NCBI RefSeq assembly: GCF_017303295.1
Contig: NZ_JAFKOK010000001.1
Location: forward strand, 248,001 to 312,000
DNA from: Rhodobacter sp. NTK016B
Lineage (GTDB): Bacteria > Pseudomonadota > Alphaproteobacteria > Rhodobacterales > Rhodobacteraceae
DNA length: 64,000 nt
Reading direction: 5' to 3'
Each line of letters opens with the position of its first letter. The stretch's first letter is position 1. Both the position numbers and the translations under genes were made by a program. The notes below the pieces were generated by a model, which worked only from the letters and a program-made list of their open reading frames with translations, made no database searches and was not told where the DNA came from. Below are positions 8,414 through 16,571 of the stretch, piece by piece.

Positions 8414-8468
8414 GTTCAGTGTACAATAAATTGTTTGGCAGATGCGCCACCGCTATTGTACGGTGAAC
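8414..8468. promoter_or_regulatory. Inverted-repeat pair, candidate TetR operator of the aminotransferase/TRAP operon
   Basis: Arm one, GTTCAGTGTACAATA (8414-8428), and arm two, TATTGTACGGTGAAC (8454-8468), are reverse complements at 13 of 15 positions. The arm centres are 40 bases apart, about four helical turns. The pair lies between the TetR gene and the aminotransferase start at 8527. Such spacing suits two dimers or looping. The link to this TetR is inferred from position only. Confidence 0.55.
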
Positions 8469-8526
8469 AACAGAGGTGATTCCGGCCCGCCGGTGCCACC
8501 CTGAAAGACGACAAGAGGACGACCCC

Positions 8527-9918
8527 ATGACAGCCCCGCAAGACCCGTCTTCCGGCACCGACAGCCCCTTTCACGAACGCGGCGGCCCGATTCAGGTCTT
8601 CTACACGCCGCTCGACGCCCCGCGCCGGCCAATGATCTCGCATGCCGAGGGCATCTATATGTGGGACACGAACGGCAAGCGGTATCTCGACGCGACCTCG
8701 GGGCCGGTGGTCAGCAATATCGGCCATGGCAACAAGCGCGTTCTTGCGGCGATGGCCGAACAGGCGGGCAAGGTCTGCTACGCCTCGCGCGCGCTGTTCG
8801 AGAACGAGGCGAATATCGCGCTGGCCGAGCGCGTGGCCGGGCTGGCCGGACCGGGGCTGGAGCGTGTCTTCGTCGTCTCGGGCGGCTCGGAAGCGACCGA
8901 GGCCGCGATCAAGCTGGCCCGCCAGCACGCCGTCGCGCGCGGAGAGACCGGACGCTGGAAGGTTCTGGCGCGTAATCCCGGCTATCACGGCGCCACGCTG
9001 GGGGCTGCCGCCGTCACCGGCGACCCCGAAACCGACGCGGTGTTCGAGCCGGTGATGCGGATCATGCCCCGCGTGCCTGCGCCCTTCACCTATCGCACGC
9101 CGGGCAATATCGACGCCGACACTCATGCCCGCGCCTGCGCGCAAGCGCTCGAGACCGCCATTCTGGAAGAAGGGCCCGACAGCGTTCTGGCCTTCATCGT
9201 CGAGCCGGTCGGCGGGCTGGCCACGGGCGCGCTTGTGGCCCCCGATCACTATTACAAGGCCGTGCGCGACATCTGCACGCGCCACGGCGTTCTGCTGATC
9301 TTCGACGAGGTGATGAGCGGCGCGGGCCGGACCGGGCGCTTTCTTGCCGCCGAACACTGGCCCGAGGCACGGCCCGACATGGTGACCTTGGCCAAGGGCG
9401 TGGCCGCCGGCTACACGCCGCTGGGCATGGTGCTGGCCTCGCGCGAGATGGTGCAGACCGTGGTTGACGCGGGCGGCTTCATGCACGGCCATACCTACAG
9501 CGCCAACCCGCTTTCCTGCGCGGTCGGCGACGCGGTGCTGGCCGAGGTGATGGAGCGCGACCTGATCGGCAATGCCGAGCGGATGGGCGAGCTACTGGGC
9601 GAACGGCTGAACGCGCTGGCCGAGCATTCGGGCATCGTCGGTGACGTGCGCGGTCTTGGCATGCTGCGCGCCATCGAGATCGTTGCCGACAAAACGACGA
9701 AGGCCCCCTTCCCGCCCGCGCGCAAAACCATCGCCCGGATCGTCGAGCTTGGGCTCGAACGCGGGCTGTTGCTGTATTCGCGCAGTACGGCGGGCGGGCG
9801 CTATGGCGAATGGCTGATGATCACCCCGCCGCTGATCCTTACCGAGCCGCAGCTTGACGAGATGATGGCGCTCCTGACCGAGGTTCTGGACGCTTTCGAA
9901 GCCGAGGCGCGCGGCTGA
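8527..9918 (+). CDS. Class III pyridoxal-phosphate aminotransferase
   Basis: The 463-residue protein is a class III (omega-amino acid type) aminotransferase. It shows the glycine-rich SGGSEATEAAIKLAR cofactor segment, the aspartate of IFDEVMSG (D260) that pairs with the pyridine nitrogen, and the cofactor lysine K290 in LAKGVAAGY, followed by HGHTYSANPLSC. The start at 8527 has AGAGGA upstream. It is the first gene of a run with a TRAP transporter and an M20 amidohydrolase, so it probably removes an amino group from the imported or deacylated compound. The exact donor cannot be read from the sequence; beta-alanine-, taurine- or diamine-type donors are all used by this class. Confidence 0.92.
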   Translation: MTAPQDPSSGTDSPFHERGGPIQVFYTPLDAPRRPMISHAEGIYMWDTNGKRYLDATSGPVVSNIGHGNKRVLAAMAEQAGKVCYASRALFENEANIALAERVAGLAGPGLERVFVVSGGSEATEAAIKLARQHAVARGETGRWKVLARNPGYHGATLGAAAVTGDPETDAVFEPVMRIMPRVPAPFTYRTPGNIDADTHARACAQALETAILEEGPDSVLAFIVEPVGGLATGALVAPDHYYKAVRDICTRHGVLLIFDEVMSGAGRTGRFLAAEHWPEARPDMVTLAKGVAAGYTPLGMVLASREMVQTVVDAGGFMHGHTYSANPLSCAVGDAVLAEVMERDLIGNAERMGELLGERLNALAEHSGIVGDVRGLGMLRAIEIVADKTTKAPFPPARKTIARIVELGLERGLLLYSRSTAGGRYGEWLMITPPLILTEPQLDEMMALLTEVLDAFEAEARG

Positions 9919-10002
9919 GCAAGCACCGCGCGCCAATCACAAGAGCGCCCGGATAAAGGGCGCCGATGCCGACGACCAACATCCACCAACAAGGGGACTC
10001 CC

Positions 10003-11010
10003 ATGCCCAGACGCCTTTCCATCCGGACGCTCGCAGCTGCGGGCGTGATCGTATCCTGCGCCGCACCGGCGCTGGCCGACACGCTGCGCTTTTCGCATTT
10101 CCTGCCGCCGGGCCATTACTTCGACAACGACGTCCACGCCTGGGGCGACGCGCTGTCCGAGGCCTCGGACGGGGCGCTGACACTGCAGGTCTTTCCCGCC
10201 GGTCAGATGGGCGCGCCCGCCGACCATTATGCCATGGTGCGCGACGGGATCGTCGATGCGGCCTGGGTCAATTTCGGCTACACGCCCGGCGCCTTCCCGA
10301 TCGCGGACCTGATCGACCTGCCCTATTCGCTGGAAATCGACCGCGATGTCGCCTCGGTCGCCGTGCATAACTGGTACAGCGCCTATGCCCCGCAAGAGAT
10401 GCCCGACGTGCATTTCTGCATCGCCCATGTCGGCGCCCCCGGCGCGCTGCATTCAGCCCAGCCCATCGCCACGCCGTCGGATGTGGCCGGGCTTCAGGTA
10501 CGTCCGGCAAGCGGCGCCATGGCGCGCTTCATTGCCGATCTCGGCGGCTCGGCGGTGCAGGTCCCGGCCACCGAAGCCCGGCAGGCCATCGAGCGCGGCG
10601 TTGCCAACGCGATCACCTTCCCCTGGGGCTCGATCGACTTCTTCGGCATCTCGGACGCCGTGCCCTATCACATCGCCAACACGCTTTATTACGTCGGCGC
10701 GGGCATCGTCATCAACAAGGCCCGCTACGACGGTCTCTCGCCCGAGATGCAGGCCGCCGTGGACAGCGTCTGCACCCCCGAATGGGCGGTGAATGTCGGC
10801 GCCAGCTGGGTCGAGTTCGAAAATAACGGCCGTCAGGTTCTGGCCGATATGGGCCACACGATCCACGAACTGACCGAGGACGAGCTGACCGCGTGGCACG
10901 AAGCGGCGCAGCCGTCCTATGACCGCTGGGCGGCGGCGATGACCGAAGCCGGGCTTGACCCCGAGGCGATCCGCGCCGACCTCGACGACGCGGTCGCGGC
11001 GGCGCAGTGA
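10003..11010 (+). CDS. TRAP transporter substrate-binding protein (DctP family)
   Basis: The 335-residue protein begins with a signal peptide (MPRRLSIRTLAAAGVI... cleaved near ALAD, residue 26) and continues as a DctP-type solute-binding protein: LRFSHFLPPGHYF, AGQMGAP, and GLQVRPASGAMARF with the arginine (about residue 168) that usually salt-bridges a carboxylate ligand. It captures the substrate in the periplasm for the DctQM membrane proteins encoded next. Its stop overlaps the start of dctQ. A carboxylated substrate is expected from family knowledge; the amino-group chemistry of neighbours suggests an amino or acylamino acid. Confidence 0.9.
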   Translation: MPRRLSIRTLAAAGVIVSCAAPALADTLRFSHFLPPGHYFDNDVHAWGDALSEASDGALTLQVFPAGQMGAPADHYAMVRDGIVDAAWVNFGYTPGAFPIADLIDLPYSLEIDRDVASVAVHNWYSAYAPQEMPDVHFCIAHVGAPGALHSAQPIATPSDVAGLQVRPASGAMARFIADLGGSAVQVPATEARQAIERGVANAITFPWGSIDFFGISDAVPYHIANTLYYVGAGIVINKARYDGLSPEMQAAVDSVCTPEWAVNVGASWVEFENNGRQVLADMGHTIHELTEDELTAWHEAAQPSYDRWAAAMTEAGLDPEAIRADLDDAVAAAQ

Positions 11011-11480
11011 TGGACCGCTTCCTGCGCGCCATCGAAGTCGCGGCGAGCCTCATGTTGGGGGTGGTCACGCTGATCACCTTCACCAACGTGGTGATGCGCT
11101 ACGGGTTCAACAGCGCGCTGATGGACAGCTTCGACCTGACGCGCATGGCGCAGGGACTGGCGCTGGCCTGGGGCATCGCGGTGGCGACGCATCGGCGCGA
11201 GCATATCACCATCGACGGGTTCTGGGGCCTTATGGGGCCGCGCGGTCAGCGGGTGATGGATGCGCTCGCGCGCAGCATCACCGCGCTGTTCCTGCTGGGC
11301 CTCACGGTGGCGATGGCGCAGCGCGCGATGCGCAACATGGCGTCGAACCTGTCCACCGCCGAGCTGGGCCTGCCGATCTGGGGTTTTCACGCGGCGATGA
11401 CGCTGGGCATCGCTCTGGCAAGCTTCGTGGCCTTTCTGGGCGTGTTCGCGCTGCGCAGGCGCCAGACCCCCATTGCATGA
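11010..11480 (+). CDS. TRAP transporter small permease (DctQ family)
   Basis: This 156-residue membrane protein has four predicted transmembrane segments, including VTLITFTNVVMRYGF near the N-terminus and the helix-break region GLALAWGIAVATHRREHI typical of DctQ. ATG at 11010 shares its A with the stop codon of the binding-protein gene; a GTG directly before it (11007) is an alternative. It forms the membrane complex with DctM. Confidence 0.9.
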   Translation: MDRFLRAIEVAASLMLGVVTLITFTNVVMRYGFNSALMDSFDLTRMAQGLALAWGIAVATHRREHITIDGFWGLMGPRGQRVMDALARSITALFLLGLTVAMAQRAMRNMASNLSTAELGLPIWGFHAAMTLGIALASFVAFLGVFALRRRQTPIA

Positions 11481-11528
11481 CCTCACCTGCCCCCTTTGCC
11501 GGGAGCGGGCCCTTTTCCCAAGGACCCC

Positions 11529-12824
11529 ATGATGTCCCAGACTGAAATCGCTCTTTCGGGCTTTGCCCTGCTGGTCGGACTGCTGTTGATCCGGGTGCCG
11601 GTCGGCATCGCCATGGCGATTGCCGGCTTCGCGGGTTTTGCCATGGTCGTGGGCGTCGATCCCGCGATCAGCATGGTGAGCCAGGTCGCCTTCAATTCGC
11701 TGACGGCCTATGAGTTCTCGATCATCCCGATGTTCATCCTGATGGGCACCTTCGCCGCGCGCAGCGATCTGAGCCTTGAGATGTTCCGCGCCAGTCAGGC
11801 TTGGCTGGGCCGGTTCCAGGGCGGGATGGCCTATTCCGCGCTGGTGGCCTCGGCGGGCTTCGCGGCGGTGAACGGCTCGAGCATGGCGACAGCGGCCACG
11901 ATGACCCGCGTGGCGCTGCCCGAGATGGAGCGCAACGGCTACGACAGTGGTCTGGCAGCCGGCGTGATCGCTGCGGGCGGCACGCTGGGGATCATGATCC
12001 CGCCCTCGGCCGTCTTCGCGCTTTACGGCTTCATCACCCAGCAGGACGTGGCCGACCTGTTCATCGCCGGGATCCTGCCCGGTCTTCTGGGGCTTGCCTG
12101 TTATGCGCTGGTGATCGTCGTCTTCACCCTTCTTCGCCCTGCCAGCCTGCCCGAGGCGCAGCGCAGCACATGGCCCGAGAAACTGCGCGCGCTGCGCAGC
12201 GTCTGGGCGATTGCGCTGCTCTTTGCGCTGATCATCGGGGGTATCTATGGCGGCATCTTCACGGTCACCGAGGCCGCCGGGATCGGCGCATTCGGGGCGT
12301 GGCTGATCGGCGCGCTGCGCGGGCGGCTGGGTGTGCGCGCCACGCTCGATTGTCTGGCCGAGGCGCTGGCCATGAGCGCCGCGATCTTCACGCTGGTGAT
12401 CGGCGCGCTGACCTTCGGCTATTTCCTGACCGTGACCGGCACCACAACCGCGCTGATCGGCTGGCTGGCCAATCAGCCCGTCGGCCCCTACGGCGTGCTG
12501 GCGCTGATCCTGATGGGCTATATCGTGCTGGGCGCGGTGATGGACGAACTGGCGATCACCCTTCTGACGCTGCCCATCGTCTTTCCCGTTATCGTCTCGC
12601 TGGGCTTCGATCCGATCTGGTTCGGCGTGATCTTCGTTATGACCGTCACGCTGGGGGTGAATACTCCGCCTATCGGCATGAATGTCTTCGTGATCAATTC
12701 GATGGCGCGCCATATCGGGCTGGGCAAGATCTACCGCGCCGTCATGCCCTTCGTGGGCGTGGATCTTCTGCGCCTGCTGCTGCTGGTTCTGTTCCCGGCC
12801 ATTTCGCTCTGGCTGGTCCGCTGA
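11529..12824 (+). CDS. TRAP transporter large permease (DctM family)
   Basis: The 431-residue protein has about 12 hydrophobic segments and DctM hallmarks: RVPVGIAMA near the N-terminus, the conserved AAVNGSSMATAATMTRVALPEM segment and a GTLGIMIPPS loop, and near the end TPPIGMNVFV. It is the sodium-coupled transport subunit in characterised TRAP systems. Two consecutive ATG codons at 11529 and 11532 follow AAGGA; the first is used here. The order binding protein, small permease, large permease is the standard one. Confidence 0.92.
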   Translation: MMSQTEIALSGFALLVGLLLIRVPVGIAMAIAGFAGFAMVVGVDPAISMVSQVAFNSLTAYEFSIIPMFILMGTFAARSDLSLEMFRASQAWLGRFQGGMAYSALVASAGFAAVNGSSMATAATMTRVALPEMERNGYDSGLAAGVIAAGGTLGIMIPPSAVFALYGFITQQDVADLFIAGILPGLLGLACYALVIVVFTLLRPASLPEAQRSTWPEKLRALRSVWAIALLFALIIGGIYGGIFTVTEAAGIGAFGAWLIGALRGRLGVRATLDCLAEALAMSAAIFTLVIGALTFGYFLTVTGTTTALIGWLANQPVGPYGVLALILMGYIVLGAVMDELAITLLTLPIVFPVIVSLGFDPIWFGVIFVMTVTLGVNTPPIGMNVFVINSMARHIGLGKIYRAVMPFVGVDLLRLLLLVLFPAISLWLVR

Positions 12825-12840
12825 ATTCCGAGGTTCGACT

Positions 12841-14130
12841 ATGACATCCGACGCCACCGAAACCCTGTCCGCCCGTCTTGACCGCCATGCCGACCGGATC
12901 TTCGAGCGCATGATCGCATGGCGGCGCGATTTCCACGCCAACCCCGAGCTGGGCAATCAGGAACACCGCACCGCCGGTATCGTCGCCGAGCATCTGGAAC
13001 GGCTGGGTTTCGACGAGGTCCGGCGCAATCTGGGCGGCAGCACCGGGGTGATCGGGATCCTCAAAGGCGGTCAGCCCGGCCCCTGCGTGGCGCTGCGCGC
13101 GGATATGGATGCCCTGCCGGTGCGCGAGGCGACGGGGCTCGACTTCGCGTCCGTCAAGACCGCCGACTGGGGCGGCGAGACGGTGCCGGTGATGCATGCC
13201 TGCGGGCATGACGCGCATACCGCCGTGCAGATGGCGGTGGCCGAGATCCTCGCTACCGAGCGCGACGCCATCAAGGGCAGCGTCATGCTTGTCTTCCAGC
13301 CCGCCGAAGAAGGCCCGGCGCCTGACTGGCAGGGGCTGTCGGGCGCGGAGCGGATGGTGGCGGACGGCGCCTTTGATGACCCCAAACCCGATGCGTTCTT
13401 CTGTTTCCACGTCCTGCAGGATGAGCGCCCCGGCACGGCGGGCGAGATCCGCGTGCATGAGGGCGACGGCACCTATGCGATGAACCTGATGCGCATCAAG
13501 ATCCACGGGCGCGGTGGCCATGGTGCCTATCCGTGGCGCACCGTCGACCCGCTGCTGATCGGCGCGCAGATCCTGACCGCGCTGCAGGCGATCCCGGCCA
13601 AGAATGTCGATGTGAACGAAAACGCCGTCACCCTGTCGATCGGCATTTTCAAAGGCGGCACCAAGTTCAACGTGATCCCCGAGACTGCCGAGATGGAAGG
13701 CGCGCTGCGTTTCACCGATGGTGAGAGCGGCCCCTATCTGGAAAGCCGGGTCGAGGCCGTCGCCAAGGGCATCGCCGAGGCCGCCGGTGGCCGGGCCGAG
13801 GTCGATTGGTACATGCGCGTGCCGCTGGTGCATAACGACCCCGAGCTGCTGCGCCGGATGCGCCCCTCGCTTGAGCGCGCCGCACCCGCGGACAAACCCG
13901 TGGTCGATGTCGAAAGCTGCTTTCTGGACGATGTATCGAACTTTTCGTCCATCGCGCCGCTGGTCTTCTTCACCGTGGGCGTGGGGCTCGATACGGACGA
14001 TCCGGCGCGCTCGGGCTTCCACCACGAGCCCAGTTTTCAGGTGAACGAGGCAGGGCTTGCGACCGCGCTCAGGGCGATGGTCAATCTGGCGGTGGATTAC
14101 GGCTACGACAGCGCCCGCAACGACGGGTAA
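12841..14130 (+). CDS. M20-family amidohydrolase / deacylase
   Basis: The 429-residue protein belongs to the M20 peptidase family, amidohydrolase branch (hippurate and indole-acetyl-amino-acid hydrolases, N-acetyl deacetylases). The dinuclear metal site is visible: ALRADMDALP, HACGHDAH (C121 and H123) and QPAEEGP, plus the dimerisation-domain GRGGHGAYP. It lies 16 bases after dctM, so the operon probably imports an N-acylated or amide-linked compound, cleaves it here in the cytoplasm and transaminates the product. The precise substrate is not readable from the sequence. Confidence 0.9.
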   Translation: MTSDATETLSARLDRHADRIFERMIAWRRDFHANPELGNQEHRTAGIVAEHLERLGFDEVRRNLGGSTGVIGILKGGQPGPCVALRADMDALPVREATGLDFASVKTADWGGETVPVMHACGHDAHTAVQMAVAEILATERDAIKGSVMLVFQPAEEGPAPDWQGLSGAERMVADGAFDDPKPDAFFCFHVLQDERPGTAGEIRVHEGDGTYAMNLMRIKIHGRGGHGAYPWRTVDPLLIGAQILTALQAIPAKNVDVNENAVTLSIGIFKGGTKFNVIPETAEMEGALRFTDGESGPYLESRVEAVAKGIAEAAGGRAEVDWYMRVPLVHNDPELLRRMRPSLERAAPADKPVVDVESCFLDDVSNFSSIAPLVFFTVGVGLDTDDPARSGFHHEPSFQVNEAGLATALRAMVNLAVDYGYDSARNDG

Positions 14131-14148
14131 GGCGGGCGGCCCGGCTCC

Positions 14149-14610
14149 TCAGAGCGGCAATTGCGTGGTGTATTTCAGCTCGTCCAGAAGGACCGAGCTT
14201 TGCATCTCCTGCACGCCGGGCAGCAGCGCCAGCCGGTCGCGCAAAAGGGCGTGGAAATGGTCCATGTCGCGCACCACGACGCGGACATTGAAATCGTACT
14301 CGCCCAGCATGAGCTGCACCACCTGCACTTCGGGAATGCGCAAAACCGCGTCCTGAAAGGCGTCAAACGCCGTCCGCCCGTGCGAGGTCAGCTTGATGCG
14401 CACCAGAACGATCGCATTGAACCCTAGCTTTTTGCGATCCAGAATCAGCGTCTTGCCCTGAATGATTCCACTTTCGGTGAGCCGCGCGATGCGGCGTGAA
14501 CAGGGCGATTGCGACAGGCCGATCCGCTCTGCCACCTCGGTCACGGACAGCGTCGCATCGGCCTGCAGAACCCGCAGGATGCGGCGGTCGGTCTCGTCGA
14601 TCTCGTGCAT
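14149..14610 (-). CDS. Lrp/AsnC-family transcriptional regulator
   Basis: The 153-residue protein has an N-terminal winged helix (IDETDRRILRVLQAD, then VAERIGLSQSPCSRRI, about residues 3-50) and a C-terminal RAM ligand-binding domain with QLMLGEYDFNVRVVV. Length and layout are typical. The start at 14610 has GAGGGG upstream. It is transcribed away from an EamA-type exporter gene, and the gap between them holds an inverted repeat (14647-14705), so it probably controls that exporter in response to an amino acid, as Lrp/exporter pairs commonly do. It converges on the amidohydrolase gene. Confidence 0.92.
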   Translation of the reverse strand: MHEIDETDRRILRVLQADATLSVTEVAERIGLSQSPCSRRIARLTESGIIQGKTLILDRKKLGFNAIVLVRIKLTSHGRTAFDAFQDAVLRIPEVQVVQLMLGEYDFNVRVVVRDMDHFHALLRDRLALLPGVQEMQSSVLLDELKYTTQLPL

Positions 14611-14646
14611 GATTCCCCTCACTGTTCCGCAACCATAGACTGAACC

Positions 14647-14705
14647 ATGCCGATTTTCCGGTAAAGCCGGGCAAGAACGCAAGACGATGCCCGGAAAACC
14701 GGCAT
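14647..14705. promoter_or_regulatory. Inverted-repeat pair between Lrp and EamA genes, candidate Lrp operator
   Basis: ATGCCGATTTTCCGG (14647-14661) and CCGGAAAACCGGCAT (14691-14705) are reverse complements at 14 of 15 positions. Arm centres are 44 bases apart, about four helical turns, which fits an Lrp octamer wrapping DNA. The pair sits in the 129-base divergent gap. Assignment to this Lrp is by position. Confidence 0.6.
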
Positions 14706-14739
14706 AAACTGCCACCAAGGGTGGATGAGGGAGACCAGC

Positions 14740-15621
14740 ATGAACAAAGCAGGCGTCACGCCGTCGGCTCATCCCATGGCCGGTATCGTGCTGATGTGCG
14801 TGGGCGTGGCCTCGCTCAGCGTCAATGACGCGATCGCGAAAACCCTGACTGAAAGCTATTCGCCGCTTCAGATCCTGTTCTTGCGCAACGTAATTGCCCT
14901 GCCCGTCACAATCCTGATCGCGCTGAGCATGGGCGGGCGGCCGGCGCTGCGCTCGTACCGGCCCGCCGCGCATCTGGTCCGCGGCGTGCTATGGGTGGCG
15001 GCAACATTTCTGTTCTTCAGCAGCCTGCGCTTTCTGGGCCTTGCCGAGGCCACCGCGCTGATCTTCGTAGCGCCGGTCTTCATCACCGTGTTGTCGGCCC
15101 TGTTCCTGAAGGACGAAATCGGCTGGCGGCGCTGGCTGGCGGTGTTGTTCGGCTTTCTGGGCGTGCTGATCGTCGTGCGCCCCGGAGGCGCCAGCTTCCA
15201 GCTTGCGGCGCTGTTGCCGGTGGCGACGGCTCTGGTCTACGCGGTGCTGATGCTCAGCGCACGCTGGGTCGATCCGCGCGAAAGCGTGTGGACGCTGCTG
15301 GTCTACCTGACCGGCGCGGGGGCGCTTTTGGGCGGGCTGATCGTGCCGCTGGTCTGGGTGCCTGTCGAGATCGGCGATCTGTGGCTGTTCGGCGCCATCG
15401 CAGTGTTTGGCACGGCAGGTATGACGATGATGACGCAGGCCTTTCGCTTGGCCCCGGCGGTCATCGTCGCGCCGCTGGATTATACCGGACTGATCTGGGC
15501 CACGTTGCTGGGCTGGCTTATCTGGCGCGAAAGCCCCGACGCGATGACCTGGCTGGGCGCGGCAATCATCATCGCCAGCGGCGTCTTCACCATTTTCCGC
15601 GCCCGCAGCGCGGCCCAGTAG
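14740..15621 (+). CDS. EamA/DMT-family transporter
   Basis: The 293-residue protein has ten hydrophobic segments in two EamA repeats, beginning GIVLMCVGVASLSVNDAIAK and, in the second half, MTMMTQAFRLAPAVIVAPLDYTGL. This is the drug/metabolite transporter superfamily; many members export amino acids or other metabolites. ATG at 14740 follows GAGGGAG; an upstream ATG at 14725 is possible. Divergence from an Lrp regulator suggests amino acid export, which is inference. Confidence 0.88.
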   Translation: MNKAGVTPSAHPMAGIVLMCVGVASLSVNDAIAKTLTESYSPLQILFLRNVIALPVTILIALSMGGRPALRSYRPAAHLVRGVLWVAATFLFFSSLRFLGLAEATALIFVAPVFITVLSALFLKDEIGWRRWLAVLFGFLGVLIVVRPGGASFQLAALLPVATALVYAVLMLSARWVDPRESVWTLLVYLTGAGALLGGLIVPLVWVPVEIGDLWLFGAIAVFGTAGMTMMTQAFRLAPAVIVAPLDYTGLIWATLLGWLIWRESPDAMTWLGAAIIIASGVFTIFRARSAAQ

Positions 15622-15649
15622 CACCACACGAACCCCGAAGGAGACAAGG

Positions 15650-16030
15650 ATGAAGGGCAGATGCGAATGCGGCGCGGTGGCGTTCGAGGTCGATCACGTC
15701 CGCGACACGGTGACGGTTTGCCATTGCTCGCAATGCCGCCGGACCAGCGGGCATCTGTGGGCCTCGACCCATGCCTCCTTCGACAGCCTCCGGTTCAGCG
15801 CCGACGAAGGCCTGCGCTGGTATGCCTCGTCCGACATCGCCAAACGCGGCTTTTGCGCGCAATGCGGCTCGAGCCTGTTCTACCGGATGAACGATGAAGA
15901 CGGGATCGGCATCGCGGCGGGCAGCCTTGAGGACACCACCGGCCTGCGGCTCGGCAAGCATATCTTCGTGGCCGACAAGGGCGCCTATTACCCGGTGCCC
16001 GACGACGCGCCCGTCCACGAACAGGGCTGA
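15650..16030 (+). CDS. GFA-family zinc-binding protein
   Basis: The 126-residue protein matches the glutathione-dependent formaldehyde-activating enzyme-like (GFA) family. The zinc ligands are visible: CECGAV near the start, CHCSQCRRTSG (about residues 25-35) and FCAQCGSSLFY (about 67-77). Most members of this family have no demonstrated enzymatic role. It lies 28 bases after the EamA gene with AAGGAGACAAGG before its ATG, so it may be in the same transcript, and it ends at a bidirectional terminator. Confidence 0.88.
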   Translation: MKGRCECGAVAFEVDHVRDTVTVCHCSQCRRTSGHLWASTHASFDSLRFSADEGLRWYASSDIAKRGFCAQCGSSLFYRMNDEDGIGIAAGSLEDTTGLRLGKHIFVADKGAYYPVPDDAPVHEQG

Positions 16031-16047
16031 GACCGGCGACAAGAAAA

Positions 16048-16074
16048 GGCCGGGGCGCTGCGAACGCCCCGGCC
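16048..16074. terminator. Bidirectional intrinsic terminator
   Basis: A 10-base-pair perfect stem (GGCCGGGGCG / CGCCCCGGCC, arms 16048-16057 and 16065-16074) with a 7-base loop lies between the convergent GFA and RidA genes. CTGTTT follows on the plus strand and TTTTCTT on the minus strand, so it can end transcripts from both sides, including the long anthranilate operon. Confidence 0.8.
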
Positions 16075-16097
16075 CTGTTTGTGCCGTCGCGAAACGC

Positions 16098-16502
16098 TCA
16101 GCCAGCCTTCGACAGCTCGGCCGTGGCCTCGATCTCGACCTTGGCGCGATCCTCGACCAGTTCCGAGACGACCAGCATCGACATCGCCGGGAAATGCTTG
16201 CCCAGCACGCGGCGATAGGCCTCTCCCACTTCGCGCTGACGGGCCACGTATTCGGCCTTGTCAGTGACGAACCAGGTCAGGCGCACGATGTCCTCGACCG
16301 TGCCGCCCGCCGCTTCGACAATGGCACGGATATTCTTCAGCGCCTGCTCCATCTGCTCGATGAACCCGTCGCCGACGAACTCCTTGTTCGCATCCCAGCC
16401 GATCTGGCCGCCGATATGCAAGATCCCCGACGGTGTCAGCATGCCGTTGGCATAGCCCTTGGCCGGGGCCCAGCCATCGGGCTGGATGGTGGTATGGGGC
16501 AT
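16098..16502 (-). CDS. RidA-family enamine/imine deaminase in the anthranilate operon
   Basis: The 134-residue protein has the RidA (YjgF/YER057c) fold signature: PAKGYANGM, LHIGGQIGWD, and the C-terminal MLVVSELVEDRAKVEIEATAEL. Family members hydrolyse reactive enamine/imine intermediates to ketones and ammonia. It is the last gene of the anthranilate operon, 69 bases after the CoA ligase gene. The ring-reduced product of aminobenzoyl-CoA monooxygenase/reductase is a 2-amino-enone, that is an enamine, so this protein is a reasonable candidate for removing the amino group; this role is inferred. ATG at 16502 follows GAGAGGAG. Confidence 0.88.
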   Translation of the reverse strand: MPHTTIQPDGWAPAKGYANGMLTPSGILHIGGQIGWDANKEFVGDGFIEQMEQALKNIRAIVEAAGGTVEDIVRLTWFVTDKAEYVARQREVGEAYRRVLGKHFPAMSMLVVSELVEDRAKVEIEATAELSKAG

Positions 16503-16571
16503 GGTTGCTCCTCTCAACTGGGGCCTGACGCGCGGGCCCGTTCACGATGGGGCCCGTCGCTTGGCGGGCTG

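Noticed and set aside
10917-12956. Long open frame of 679 codons on the minus strand
   Set aside because: Antisense to the TRAP permease genes; low-complexity His/Gln/Arg-rich translation with no domain.
8527-14130. Operon as an ectoine utilisation cluster
   Set aside because: TRAP genes and an aminotransferase are shared with such clusters, but the ectoine hydrolase and its typical deacetylase and MocR regulator are absent; the hydrolase here is M20.
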